A DNA stretch of 64,000 nt, from the NCBI RefSeq assembly GCF_011516645.4, contig NZ_CP088285.1:8822501-8886500 (forward strand). Reading direction: 5' to 3'. The stretch comes from Bradyrhizobium septentrionale (GTDB lineage: Bacteria; Pseudomonadota; Alphaproteobacteria; Rhizobiales; Xanthobacteraceae). Below, piece after piece: positions 6,821-15,700 of the stretch. Position 1 is the first letter of the stretch. Every line of letters begins with the position of its first letter. The translations under genes and the position numbers were made by a program. The notes beneath the pieces were generated by a model. That model had not been told where the DNA came from, did not search any database, and saw only the letters and a list, made by a program, of their open reading frames with translations.

Positions 6821-7618
6821 TCATTGGCCGTCGATCTGCCGCCCCATGATCGCGATCGCCTTCTGATAGACCCCTGCGGCGTTCCACGCCTCGATCGCGG
6901 CGAAGTTGGGTTCCCCCGGCTGATAGCCGGCGCCGGCGCGCCAGCCATGGGCCCGCAGGAAGTTCGCCGTCGAGTTCAGCGCGTTGGCGGCGACGTCGAG
7001 ATTGCCGGTGCCGTAGGCGAGGACGTTCTTCGGCATGAACTGGGTCTGGCCGATCTCACCATGCATCGAACCGCGCGTGCTGCCTGAGAGCGTGCCGCGG
7101 TCGATCAGCTTCAGCGCGGCATAGAGCTGGTCGGTGAAGAACTCCGGACGGCGGCAGTCATAGGCAAGCGTCGCGATCGACGACAGCATGTTCTGGTTGC
7201 CGCGCTGGCTGCCGAAACCGCTTTCCATGCCCCAGATCGCGATCAGCGGTCCCGGCGGCACGCCATAGCGCTGCTGGATCGAGGCGAATAACGCCGCCTG
7301 CGACTGCTTCAGCGAACGGCCGCGCGCCACGATGGTGGCAGAGCCCCGCTTGGCCATGAACTGCTCGAGCGACAGGCCGAAGCTGCGCTGGCCGCGATCC
7401 GCGGCAATCGTCGCGCTGGCGTAATGCGCCTGCATCAGCGCGTCGATCGCGGTGGCGCCGACGCCCTTGGCCCTCGCCTCGCCGGCGAATTGCCCCTTCC
7501 AGGATTCGAAGCCGCCAGGCCCGTTGCCGCACTGCGCCGCGTTCGCCTCAACGCCCAGCGTTGCAACCATCGCGACAGCAGCGAGCGCCGATGCCGCAAT
7601 CCGCCAGCCCCTCACCAT
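6821..7618 (-). CDS. Lytic murein transglycosylase, MltB-like
   Basis: A 265-residue periplasmic enzyme that cleaves the glycan strand of peptidoglycan with formation of 1,6-anhydro ends. It has an N-terminal signal peptide (RIAASALAAVAMVATLGVEANA), then the SLT_2 domain. The catalytic Glu lies in AIWGMESGFGSQRGN, followed by LAYDCRR and HGEIGQTQFMPKNVLAYG, typical of MltB-like enzymes. The start at 7618 is chosen over a TTG six codons upstream because AGGAGG lies 6 nt before it. No C-terminal peptidoglycan-binding domain is present. It is divergent from the merR gene with 246 nt between them. Confidence 0.92.
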   Translation of the reverse strand: MVRGWRIAASALAAVAMVATLGVEANAAQCGNGPGGFESWKGQFAGEARAKGVGATAIDALMQAHYASATIAADRGQRSFGLSLEQFMAKRGSATIVARGRSLKQSQAALFASIQQRYGVPPGPLIAIWGMESGFGSQRGNQNMLSSIATLAYDCRRPEFFTDQLYAALKLIDRGTLSGSTRGSMHGEIGQTQFMPKNVLAYGTGNLDVAANALNSTANFLRAHGWRAGAGYQPGEPNFAAIEAWNAAGVYQKAIAIMGRQIDGQ

Positions 7619-7810
7619 CCGAAACCTCCTCCGCAAATGTGCCGCCCCTCCGGGCGCGGCGCTGACGATGGCCGGATTTGCATGACCCGGCGATGAACGA
7701 TCCGCCTCAGATTCGGCCGCGGATCGCCACGATATGTCGCGGGAAGCGGATTGGCCATCCCGGCCAGATCAGCCAGGCCGGGACATTTGGCCCCTGCGGC
7801 CACCACCGCG

Positions 7811-7841
7811 CTTGACATTGACGTTAATGACAAGGTGCTAG
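7811..7841 (+). promoter_or_regulatory. MerR-type promoter/operator
   Basis: CTTGACATTGACGTTAATGACAAG (7811-7834) is an imperfect palindrome whose arms CTTG.CATT and AATG.CAAG are symmetric. TTGACA at 7812-7817 is a -35 and TGCTAG at 7836-7841 a possible -10, giving an 18-nt or longer spacer with the palindrome inside it, the arrangement on which MerR regulators act. It lies 24 nt before the merR start, implying autoregulation. Confidence 0.65.
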
Positions 7842-7864
7842 GCCGACCCTCGAAGGAGATCGCG

Positions 7865-8224
7865 ATGAGGATTCAGGAGGCGGCGCGTCATCTTGGCGTG
7901 AGTGCCCGGGTGCTTCGGCACTATGAGGCGGCGGGCCTGATCGTGCCGCAGCGGATTTCGAACGGCTACCGAAGCTACTCCGCGGCGGAGATCGAACGGG
8001 CCGCCTGGGTGCGAGACCTGATCGCTTCGGGGTTCTCGACCCGCGAACTTCGCAATCTCTTGAGCGCGCTGGAAGGCGGCCGGCGCGGCGCTCGCGTGAA
8101 CTGCTCCGCAGTGATGCAGCAGAAGCTCGACCAGATCGATCGGGCGATCGCGGTGCTGCGCAAGCGGCGGCGCGCCTTGTCGCGCCGGCTGACCGAGCCG
8201 GATCGCGGCCGCAGCAACGCATGA
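7865..8224 (+). CDS. MerR-family transcriptional regulator
   Basis: A 119-residue regulator. The N terminus MRIQEAARHLGVSARVLRHYEAAGLI is the MerR winged helix with the RHYE segment, then NGYRSYSAAEIERAAWVRDLIASGFSTRELRNLL, then a dimerisation coil (QQKLDQIDRAIAVLRKRRRALSRRL). There is no obvious metal-binding Cys set; one Cys lies in ARVNCSAV. The start at 7865 has AAGGAG six nt upstream; the longer frame from 7751 overlaps the promoter. It is followed after 21 nt by a VOC-family gene that it probably controls together with itself. Confidence 0.9.
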   Translation: MRIQEAARHLGVSARVLRHYEAAGLIVPQRISNGYRSYSAAEIERAAWVRDLIASGFSTRELRNLLSALEGGRRGARVNCSAVMQQKLDQIDRAIAVLRKRRRALSRRLTEPDRGRSNA

Positions 8225-8245
8225 GGACATGATGAGGATTTGGCG

Positions 8246-8632
8246 ATGAAGATACTCAATATCCTGGCGAGACGTTACCTGCCGCTAGACGGTCTGGATG
8301 AGGCCGTGGCCTTCCACGAAGCCCTGATCGGCCAGACGGCGCGCCTTCGCTTCGACTATCCGGAGTATGATCTCAGGCTCGCGCAGGTCGCCTCGATCCT
8401 GTTCATTGCCGGGACGGAGCAGAGCCTGAAGCCGTTCACGGCGACGCATCTGACGTTTCTGGTCGATGACATCGACGCGTTCGCCGCCCATCTCCCCCGC
8501 GTCGGCGCCACGGTGCTGGAGGCTCCCAAGCCGGTCCCGACCGGCCGCAACATGCTGGTACTGCATCCGGACCAGACACGCGTCGAATATGTCGAGCATC
8601 GTGACAAGCATCCGGCCGATGTGCTGCCCTGA
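8246..8632 (+). CDS. VOC-family (glyoxalase/dioxygenase fold) protein
   Basis: A 128-residue protein of the vicinal-oxygen-chelate fold. It shows paired beta-alpha-beta units with GLDEAVAFHEALIGQ, LRLAQVASILFIAG, THLTFLVDDIDAFAAHL and a C-terminal LVLHPDQTRVEYVEH, in which His and Glu are candidate metal ligands. VOC proteins include glyoxalases, ring-cleavage dioxygenases and antibiotic-resistance proteins, and the substrate is not deducible. ATG at 8246 is used rather than TTG at 8240. The gene follows merR in an apparent operon. Confidence 0.85.
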   Translation: MKILNILARRYLPLDGLDEAVAFHEALIGQTARLRFDYPEYDLRLAQVASILFIAGTEQSLKPFTATHLTFLVDDIDAFAAHLPRVGATVLEAPKPVPTGRNMLVLHPDQTRVEYVEHRDKHPADVLP

Positions 8633-8883
8633 GCATTGCCGCCACGAGATCATGACGGACGGCCGCTCGCTATTCAGAACTGTCGGTCGTGTGTGAGCAA
8701 GACCGATTGGTCGGTGGTTTGCTCGCGTCCCGTTCAGTCAGGAGGCCCCGTATTGTCCCGGATTTCCAATTGCCGGTTTTTCCCGGCTACAACTGATATT
8801 TTCGATCAAAATCGGCTTCGTCCGAACGGGACATCTCGTCTGATCTCGCAACATGCTTCATCGATTTTTCCGGGAGTACGGGT

Positions 8884-9093
8884 ATGCAGATCAAGCCGGC
8901 ACAGTGGACCACCGAGGACGAGCACCGGCTGTTGCAGTTGCTCCGAGAGACGCTGCTGACGCAGCGGGAGATCGCCCAACAGCTTGGACGCACGGAGGCC
9001 GCCGTGAACTGCCGGCTGTCGGTGATCCGGAAACGGCTCGCAGGCGGTAAGCCGAACGAGCCGCCGCAGTCATCGATGCGTTTACACCCGTAA
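8884..9093 (+). CDS. Small HTH protein, GcrA/Myb-like
   Basis: A 69-residue protein with one recognisable DNA-binding unit. WTTEDEHRLLQLLRETLLTQREIAQQLGRTEAAVNCRLSVIRKRL reads as a helix-turn-helix like sigma-region-4, GcrA or SANT domains. The start has GGGAG 8 nt upstream. It stands alone, 90 nt downstream of a promoter-like motif (8764-8794) and followed by a strong hairpin at 9186-9211. It is probably a small transcription regulator; the target is unknown. Confidence 0.7.
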   Translation: MQIKPAQWTTEDEHRLLQLLRETLLTQREIAQQLGRTEAAVNCRLSVIRKRLAGGKPNEPPQSSMRLHP

Positions 9094-9539
9094 TTTCACG
9101 GAGTATCAGGGCTGTGGGGTAATGACGTAACGTAGCCCCGTTAATCCGGTGCCTGTTTCATATTTCGAATTGATTGCACAAGGAGGGGCCGCGGAAACGC
9201 GGCCCTTTCTTCTCTCCCTTCAAAATCTCGATGCAAAGCCGGGTCCGTCTCCGAAAACGAGAACGGCAATCGGCGAGCGAACCTGCCGAGCCCTGCGACG
9301 AACGGCGGCCCGTACCGCAAGGCGTCGGGAGTTCGTGGGCAAGCACAATCCACACCCGTAATGCTGCGGGCATTCCAATTGCCACTTCTTCCCGACTATA
9401 ATTCACGCTCCGGGAGAAAACACCAAGGACGGGGACGGCTCCGGCGATCACGACATCTCGCCGGGGCCGTTCAACCCGCCTGCCCCACGCAATACTCGCA
9501 AGCAAGTCATCAGATGACATCAACGGCCTGGGCGGCGTG
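9094..9539. other. Gene-free stretch with terminator and promoter-like motif
   Basis: No credible gene is present. It holds the hairpin at 9186-9211 and a motif at 9373-9403 (TTCCAATTGCC, then TTCCCG and CTATAATT) closely resembling one at 8764-8794 upstream of the small HTH gene. The second copy has TATAAT at 9397-9402 and could start a short rightward transcript, but no frame follows it before the convergent gene that ends at 9540. Confidence 0.5.
9186..9211 (+). terminator. Intrinsic terminator
   Basis: An 8-bp stem of GGGCCGCG (9186-9193) with CGCGGCCC (9198-9205), a GAAA tetraloop, then TTTCTT. It lies 93 nt after the small HTH gene and probably ends its transcript. Confidence 0.75.
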
Positions 9540-9767
9540 CTACGGCACGTCGCCTCGCCTGCGCGGGCCGACGGTTTGCGGCCGGTTGAGGAAGAATTCG
9601 CGGTTGCCGAGCGCGGCCTCCGCATACTGATCGATCGCCACGATGATCGCCTGCACATGGTGAAAGCACCAGCCTTCCCGCGTTGCCCGGTGCCGGACCT
9701 CGGCCAGCGCCTTGATCCAGGGCGCGTGATCATCGCTGTCGTGGAAATACCGAAGCGGCTCTCTCAT
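9540..9767 (-). CDS. Small conserved-looking hypothetical protein, third gene of LexA-box operon
   Basis: A 75-residue soluble protein (starts MREPLRYFHDSDDHAPWIKAL, contains HHVQAIIVAIDQYAEAALGNREFF) with a likely two-helix core and a basic tail. No family is recognised. The ATG at 9767 has GGAGG 5 nt upstream and overlaps the end of the preceding gene by 38 nt, so it is translationally coupled to it. It is the last of three small genes read leftward from a promoter with a LexA box. Confidence 0.65.
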   Translation of the reverse strand: MREPLRYFHDSDDHAPWIKALAEVRHRATREGWCFHHVQAIIVAIDQYAEAALGNREFFLNRPQTVGPRRRGDVP

Positions 9768-9909
9768 CTTTCCTCCGGCAGATCACGTCTTCCAGCTCGG
9801 CGCGCTTGCGCGACAGCAGAAGCTGCGCCGACGCGCTGTCGCGCCCGGCCCGCCTGAGCCGGTTCACGGATGCGTCGAGCTCGCGCAACTCGGCGCGCAG
9901 CCGCAGCAT
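9730..9909 (-). CDS. Small helical hypothetical protein, second gene of LexA-box operon
   Basis: A 59-residue, strongly helical, highly charged protein (RLRAELRELDASVNRLRRAGRD, then LLLSRKRAELEDVICRRKDE) that looks like a short coiled coil. The frame runs up to 10014, but that would overlap the preceding gene by over 90 nt. An ATG at 9909, or a GTG at 9933 overlapping the previous stop, fits an operon better. No family is recognised. It may pair with the similarly helical product of the first gene. Confidence 0.5.
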   Translation of the reverse strand: MLRLRAELRELDASVNRLRRAGRDSASAQLLLSRKRAELEDVICRRKDERAASVFPRQR

Positions 9910-9922
9910 CCTGCGCGCGTCA

Positions 9923-10219
9923 TCACGCACGCGCTTCGCTGGCGACCAGCGCTGGCCTCCCCGGGCGAATGGAAACCGGTGCCGTCGCGCGGCGACGCGG
10001 CGCAACGCTCGCATGCACGATGATCGGTTCGCGGTCGCCGAGGACGCCGCGCTCCTCGACCAGACGGCTCATGACCAGACGCATCTTCAGCAGGTCCCCG
10101 GCCACGAAGGCGCAGTCCTCGTCCCGGTTGAGCTGCTCGCGCATGATGGCCTCGGCCTCGAGCATGCTGACGCGCAGCGCCCTGATCTGCCTGCGAATTT
10201 CACTGATGCGGTTGTCCAT
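9923..10219 (-). CDS. Small helical hypothetical protein, first gene of LexA-box operon
   Basis: A 98-residue protein. Residues 1-65 are an amphipathic helical hairpin (ISEIRRQIRALRVSMLEAEAIMRE, then LLKMRLVMSRLVEERGVLG), followed by a basic, Pro/Ala-rich tail. The ATG at 10219 has AGGAGG 5 nt upstream, so the longer frame from 10267 is rejected. A promoter with a GAAC-N7-GAAC LexA box lies 32 nt upstream, predicting SOS induction. I recognise no domain; it could bind a DNA-repair or cell-division partner, but that is a guess. Confidence 0.7.
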   Translation of the reverse strand: MDNRISEIRRQIRALRVSMLEAEAIMREQLNRDEDCAFVAGDLLKMRLVMSRLVEERGVLGDREPIIVHASVAPRRRATAPVSIRPGRPALVASEARA

Positions 10220-10244
10220 GGCGGCCTCCTGTTCACGGTGGAGG

Positions 10245-10278
10245 CAATTAGAACAAAACAAGAACATAAAGTCAAGCG
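10245..10278 (-). promoter_or_regulatory. Promoter with alphaproteobacterial LexA (SOS) box
   Basis: On the minus strand TTGACT is followed after 17 nt by TCTAAT, a near-consensus sigma-70 promoter. Inside the spacer and touching the -10 is GTTC-TTGTTTT-GTTC (10251-10265 on the plus strand as GAAC-AAAACAA-GAAC), the direct-repeat LexA box of alphaproteobacteria. Repression by LexA and induction by DNA damage are the expected behaviour. Confidence 0.75.
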
Positions 10279-10561
10279 GTGCAGCCGGTTATCATGGGAC
10301 ACGATTGCCGAACTCGATCCGGCGAGTTACTTCCTGTCGGAACCCTGAGGGTGACAGTTTTCACGACTTCAACGTGGGGCTGTTGGGGGATGAATAACTG
10401 ATCAACAGAGGTCGCGCACCGTCGCAAGTTCCTCAATCGTCACGCCCCGCGTCGTCGGCGACCAGCCAACAAATTGCGGTGGAACGATGCGCCGTCGAAC
10501 TTGTCTACTCAAATAGACAAATTAAGATGACAGCGATTCTGTTTCGATCATTGCACAGTAG

Positions 10562-10957
10562 ATGCCCAAGTCCTCGAAGCTGGTCGCCGCGAAGCGCGGC
10601 AAGGTTCTTCTGGTACGACGCCGATCCGACGGCCTGTGGATGTTCCCCGGCGGGCGCAGACGCGCGCGCGAGACCGAGAAGGATTGCCTGAAGCGCGAGA
10701 TCAAGGAGGAGCTGCCGAAGCTCAGGCTCGGCAGGCTCAGCCTGTGGAAGGAAGTCACGGCCAAGAACAAGCGTTCCGGCCGCCGGATGAGCGATGCGAT
10801 CTTCATCGCCAAGTTTGCCAAGGGCAGGCTGGCGATCGGCGACAAGAAGGAGATCGACCGCGCCGCCTGGCAGAAGCCGCGGGGCCTCCGCCTGACGCCG
10901 ACCTCGCGCTACATCCGCGATCGGCTGTTTCCGAGAAAGCAGCGGCGCCGGCGGTAA
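10562..10957 (+). CDS. NUDIX hydrolase
   Basis: A 131-residue protein with a NUDIX box GX5EX7REX2EE: GRRRARETEKDCLKREIKEEL at residues about 31-51, where the final Gly of the consensus is replaced (ELPKL). N-terminal strands KRGKVLLVRRRSDGLWMFPGG precede it. NUDIX enzymes hydrolyse nucleoside diphosphates linked to another moiety; the substrate is unknown. The C terminus is very basic (RKQRRRR). No clear Shine-Dalgarno precedes the ATG. The gene stands alone. Confidence 0.85.
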   Translation: MPKSSKLVAAKRGKVLLVRRRSDGLWMFPGGRRRARETEKDCLKREIKEELPKLRLGRLSLWKEVTAKNKRSGRRMSDAIFIAKFAKGRLAIGDKKEIDRAAWQKPRGLRLTPTSRYIRDRLFPRKQRRRR

Positions 10958-11000
10958 GCGGCGGAAGATTCGCTGTAGCGGGAGCTGGCGTCCACGTTAG

Positions 11001-11098
11001 AGCGTTTTCGAGCGAAGTGGCTACCGGTTCGCGTGAAGAAAACGCGTCAAAACTAGAATCTAGAGCCCCGTTCCGATTCCATCGGAACGGGGCTCTAG
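11001..11098 (+). repeat. Bradyrhizobium-type extragenic palindrome, copy with terminal 18-bp hairpin
   Basis: The first part (GCGTTTTC and GAAAACGC arms) matches the element at 6231-6305 in opposite orientation and without its inner CCCGGA hairpin. The second part is a perfect 18-bp inverted repeat, CTAGAGCCCCGTTCCGAT (11060-11077) and ATCGGAACGGGGCTCTAG (11081-11098), with a 3-nt loop. It lies between the convergent NUDIX and cyclase genes and may also act as a bidirectional transcription stop, though no T run follows. Confidence 0.85.
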
Positions 11099-11128
11099 CG
11101 ATTGGCCTCTCTCCGAACGTCCCGCCAC

Positions 11129-12322
11129 TCACCCTTGAAACGCAAACAGCTCGATCGGCTCGCTGAAGCCGCGCACCGCGTGTTCGCCGACGCGTTCGAG
11201 CCGGAAATCGCGTTCCACGAGGTCGGCGAACGCACGCGACAGCAGCACGTTTTTTCCCAATTGCTTGGTAAGGGCTTCGAGGCGCGAGGCCATGTTCACC
11301 GCAGGGCCGATCACGGTGAAGTCGAGCCGGGTACGCGATCCGATGTTGCCGTACATGACGTCGCCGACATGGACGCCGATGCCGTAATTCATCGGCGCAC
11401 GGCCCATCATGCTGTTCTTTTCGCTGAGTGCCGCCATCGCCTGCCGCGCCTCGGACACGGCGTGCAGCAGATTGGCGCAGGCTTTTGGGTCGCTGAGCGG
11501 GAAGATGGCGAGCAGTCCGTCGCCGATGAATTTCAGGATTTCCCCGCCATGCCGCGCAATCGGCTCCGACATCGCGTCGAAATAATCGTTCAGCAGATCG
11601 ATCACGTCGTCGCGCGGCCAGCTGTCCGAGATCCGGGTGAAGTCCCTGAGATCGCAGATCATGATCGCGGCGCGCACCGTCGTCCCGCTGCCCCGCCGCG
11701 GCGCACCCGCCAGGATCAGCTCGCCGGCATGCGAGCCGACATAGGTCTCGAGCAGCGTCCGCGCCAGGCGGTTCTTCATTCGGATTTCGCTGACCAGCGC
11801 CAGCACCGGCAGCACCTTGGAGAGGCTGGCGATCTGTGCGTCATCAAAACCTCCAGGACGATCGGTCGCGAAGGTCACGACATGCCGCTTGCCAAGCGTA
11901 TGGAGCAGCGGCCACGCCACATAGTCGGTCAGGCCCTGCGCACGCATCTCGTCATAGAGCGCGTGCTTGCGGCCCGGCTCGCGTTCGAGCCGCTCGCGCA
12001 CCTCGGTGGCACCCTGATGGATTTCGTAGACCGGACTGCCGATATATTCCGAGCTCTCCCTGACTTCGTAGTCGACCCGCGTGATCTCGGCCTCGCGCTT
12101 GCCGTCGGCCCAGATGATCCGGGCGCCGAGCCATTGCGGATGTTGAATCAGGAGATTCATCGTCGCCCGCTTGAGGGGAATGCCCGCTTGCTGGAGCCGG
12201 ATGCAGAGCTCGGCGAAGATATTGTCGATGAAACGCTGGTCATGTGTCTCGTTGGTCAGCCAGCGCACAATCTCGCCGTCAGATTGCGGAGCGACGGAAT
12301 CGATGTCAGGCGGCGCGTTCAT
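11129..12322 (-). CDS. Class III adenylate/guanylate cyclase
   Basis: A 397-residue cytoplasmic protein. Residues about 1-200 are a sensor-like region with no membrane segment; the class III cyclase domain starts near 215 (AAIMICDLRDFTRISDSW). The two metal-binding Asp lie in ICDLRDFT and KFIGDGLLAIF. Purine-recognition and transition-state residues are in TRLDFTVIGPAVNMASRLE, which carries the Asn and Arg of active enzymes. The N-terminal layout (WADGKREAEITRVDYE, YIGSPVYEI) is shared with many rhizobial cyclases. The expected product is cAMP from ATP, judging by the Asp in LDFTVIG. It is convergent with the NUDIX gene. Confidence 0.9.
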   Translation of the reverse strand: MNAPPDIDSVAPQSDGEIVRWLTNETHDQRFIDNIFAELCIRLQQAGIPLKRATMNLLIQHPQWLGARIIWADGKREAEITRVDYEVRESSEYIGSPVYEIHQGATEVRERLEREPGRKHALYDEMRAQGLTDYVAWPLLHTLGKRHVVTFATDRPGGFDDAQIASLSKVLPVLALVSEIRMKNRLARTLLETYVGSHAGELILAGAPRRGSGTTVRAAIMICDLRDFTRISDSWPRDDVIDLLNDYFDAMSEPIARHGGEILKFIGDGLLAIFPLSDPKACANLLHAVSEARQAMAALSEKNSMMGRAPMNYGIGVHVGDVMYGNIGSRTRLDFTVIGPAVNMASRLEALTKQLGKNVLLSRAFADLVERDFRLERVGEHAVRGFSEPIELFAFQG

Positions 12323-12772
12323 TTCTTGCTCCGGAGCGGCGAGTGGGATCAGGCAGGCGGTATGTCGTGTGTCCGCCCGGCAACGTCAACGCTGCCAGCG
12401 GTAATGTGATCGCGCGCGTCTGGCGGTCGAGGCACCGCATGCGGGCCTGCCCAAGCCCCTCCATGCTGTCGATCTGCTACCGGTCCTGCGAACCGCGTTA
12501 CCCCTGCGATTGCACCCCTGCCCGGCGGCAGCCTCCGACGTGTGCTTGCGCACGGCACCGTGCCCAACGCGACTCAACTGGTTAGCGATCGATTAATTGC
12601 AGCGCGCGGACGTTGCATCGCGAGCACACCGCGCTCCGTTTCGTTGCCAACGATACAACCTTCATTTGTCAGCTCACAGTGAGTCACATAGCGTAACACA
12701 CATCCGCTGCCGGCGAATGTTTGCCGGAATGCAACCTGCCGGGCAGCGGCAAGAACAAGGGACCAAAGCACC
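12323..12772. other. Long intergenic region upstream of the autotransporter
   Basis: This 450-nt stretch separates the divergent cyclase and autotransporter genes. No convincing gene is present. A small palindrome CTCACAGTGAG occurs at 12671-12681 and local GC is lower after 12640, consistent with the autotransporter promoter region, but I cannot assign -35/-10 boxes. Confidence 0.5.
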
Positions 12773-15700
12773 ATGCGCGAATGCATCGGGGCTGCGACGA
12801 AACAGCGACAGGCGAATGACAATCAACGCCCGAGTGCGCGACGGACTGCATCACCATCCTACAGACGCGTGCATTTCCAACGCCTGCTCTTGATGAGTGC
12901 TTCGGCGGTCGCGCTCGTGTCGCTCCAGCCGCGATCCGCGGCGGCGCAGGCGTGGATCGGCGCCACCAGCAACGACTGGACGGTCGGCTCGAACTGGACC
13001 GGCGGAACGGCGCCGGCCGGTGGTGCGGTCGCCGTCGACAAGACTTCAAACATCGTCCTCGGCGTGGCCGCTGGGGCGACGGGCACGACGGGCAATTTCA
13101 AGTTCGGCGGAGTCACGGCCGGGGTGAATGCCAACCTCACAATTCAGAACGGCGCGGTAATGACAACCACCGGCGCCTCCCTTTCGATCGGCAATACGAC
13201 TGGCACGACATCCACCGTGACCGTGACCGGAGCCGGATCGCGGTGGAGCATCAATGGCATACTTAATGTCAGCGCTATTGGCACAAACACCCTCAACATC
13301 GAGAACGGCGCGACCGTTGTCACACCAGGCAGAATCGTCGTCACCAGCCCTGCCGGCACCGGCTCAGGCACCCTTAACATCAGCGGCGGCACGCTGGAGA
13401 CAACCAGTATCGCTATCAGCAACGCCGGCGGCCGGGTGAACTACGACAACGCCACCGTTCGCGCCCTCGCCACGAGCGCGTCCGCCTTCTTTGGCGGAAC
13501 CGTCGCCCAGCACAACATCGCTGCGGGCGGGCTGACCCTCGATACCCAGGGGTTCAATGTCATCGCCTTCAACGGCGCCGGCACCGGCGGCTTCAGCGGC
13601 GTCGGCGGATTGACCAAGATCGGCAACGGGATCCTCTTCTTCGGCAGCGGCAGCACCTACACCGGCGAGACCGTGATCCAGCAAGGCGCGTTCAGGCTGA
13701 CAGGCTCCAACGATGGCCTCGTCAATTCGAGCCGGGTGGTCGCGAACGCAACGCTCGATCTTTCGTTCGCCTCCGCGAGCAACGCCCACATCCAGAGCCT
13801 CGCCGGCAGCAGCGCTGGCATCGTCACGCTCGGCGCCAATAATCTGATCCTCACCAACGCGCACGACACGTTCGCCGGGACGATCAGCGGTACCGGCGGA
13901 TTGCAGCTCACCGGCGGCACGCAGGCGCTGTCGAGCGTCCAGGCCTATAGCGGCGCGACCACAATCACATCAGGCACGCTGGCACTGACCGGCGGTGGCG
14001 ATATTGCCGCCTCCAGCCAGGTGATCGCGAACGGCACGTTCAACATCGCAGGGCTTTCCGGCATCGGCACCAGCATCCCGCGGCTGTCGGGCACCGGCGG
14101 CGTCGATCTCGGCGCCAAGACGCTGTCCATCACCGCCGCCAACGACACGTTTGCGGGCGTGATCGGCGGCAGCGGTGGGCTGACACTCACAGGCGGCACG
14201 CAGACGCTGTCCGGCGCCAACACCTATAGCGGCGTGACCACGATCACCGGCGGCACGCTGGCGTTGTCAGGCACGGGATCGATCGGCAATTCAAGCCATG
14301 TGGTGGCGAACTCGGTCTTCGATATCTCCGGCCTCACCGGCGCCGGCACCAGCATCCAGAGCTTGGCTGGCAGCGGCAATGTCGCGCTCGGCGCCAAGAC
14401 GCTGACACTCACCAATGCCAGCGACACATTTGCCGGTGCGATCAAGGGCACCGGCGGGCTTGCACTCACCGGCGGCACGCAAATCCTGTCCGGCATCAAC
14501 AGCTACAGCGGTGCCACCACGGTCAGCGGCGGTACGCTGCGCGCCGGTGCGGCCGATGCCTTCAGCTCGGTATCTGCCGTCACGGCCGGCGCCGGCACCA
14601 CGATCGACCTCAACGGCTTCAGCCAGGTCGTGGGCGGATTCAGCAATGCCGGCACGTTGCGGTTCGGCACGACGCCCGCGACCACGCTGACGGTCGCCGG
14701 CAATTACGTCGGCAATGGCGGCACGCTGCTGTTCAACACCGTGCTCGGCGGCGACAACTCAGCCACCGACCGCCTCTTCGTGCTGGGAAGCACTTCGGGC
14801 ACCTCGACCGTGAAGGTCGCCAATTTCGGCGGTGGCGGCGTGCAGACGGTTGACGGCATCAGGCTGATCGACGTCGCCGGCGCCTCGAACGGCACATTCG
14901 CGCTGGCCGGCAACTATGTGCTGAAGGGCGAGCAGGCGATCGTCGCCGGCGCCTATGCCTATACGCTGCAGAAGAATGGCATCTCGACGCCATCGGATGG
15001 CGACTGGTATCTGCGCTCCAGCCTCGCCAATCCCAGCGATCCGACAACACCGCCCGTGATCACCGGTCCGCTCTACCAGCCCGGCGTGCCGCTTTACGAA
15101 AACTACGCCGGAGTGCTGCTCGGCATGAACGAGCTGCCGTCGCTGCAGGAGCGCGTCGGAAACCGCTACTGGGGCGGCGGCGACGGAGAGGCGATGGCGC
15201 GGATGGGCGTCACGCCGGCGGCGCAGGCGGACAGTTCGTGGACACAGTCGGCATTCTGGGGCCGCGTCGAGGGCGGCCAGTCCAACCTGCGGCCGTCGAA
15301 CACCACAGGCTCGACCACCAACAGCGATCAGTTCAAGGCGCAGGCCGGGCTCGACGGCCTTGCGCTCGAGAACAGCTATGGGCGCCTGATCGTCGGGCTT
15401 ACGCTGCAATACGGCCTGACCACGGCCTACGTGAATTCGCTGTTCGGCAACGGCCGCATCCGCGCCGAGGGCACCGGCGTCGGCGCCACCGCCACCTGGT
15501 ATGGCGACAACGGCGTCTATCTCGACGGACAGATGCAGACCATGTTCTACCGCGGCGATCTCACTTCCGATCTCGTCGGCAACATGGCTCACGGCAATGA
15601 AGGCCTTGGTTATGCCTTCAGCGTCGAAGGCGGCAAGCGGATCAATGTCGGCAGCGGCTTTTCGCTGACGCCGCAGGCGCAGCTCGCCTATTCGAAGGTC

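Noticed and set aside
11102..12409. A 435-residue plus-strand open frame.
   Set aside because: It is the exact antisense of the nucleotide cyclase, whose catalytic motifs are all intact on the minus strand.
13600..14560. DNA-level tandem repeats in the autotransporter that could be taken for a CRISPR or satellite array.
   Set aside because: The periodicity follows protein-level beta-strand repeats within one open frame, with diverged third positions. There are no identical repeats with unique spacers, and no CRISPR array was found anywhere in the window.
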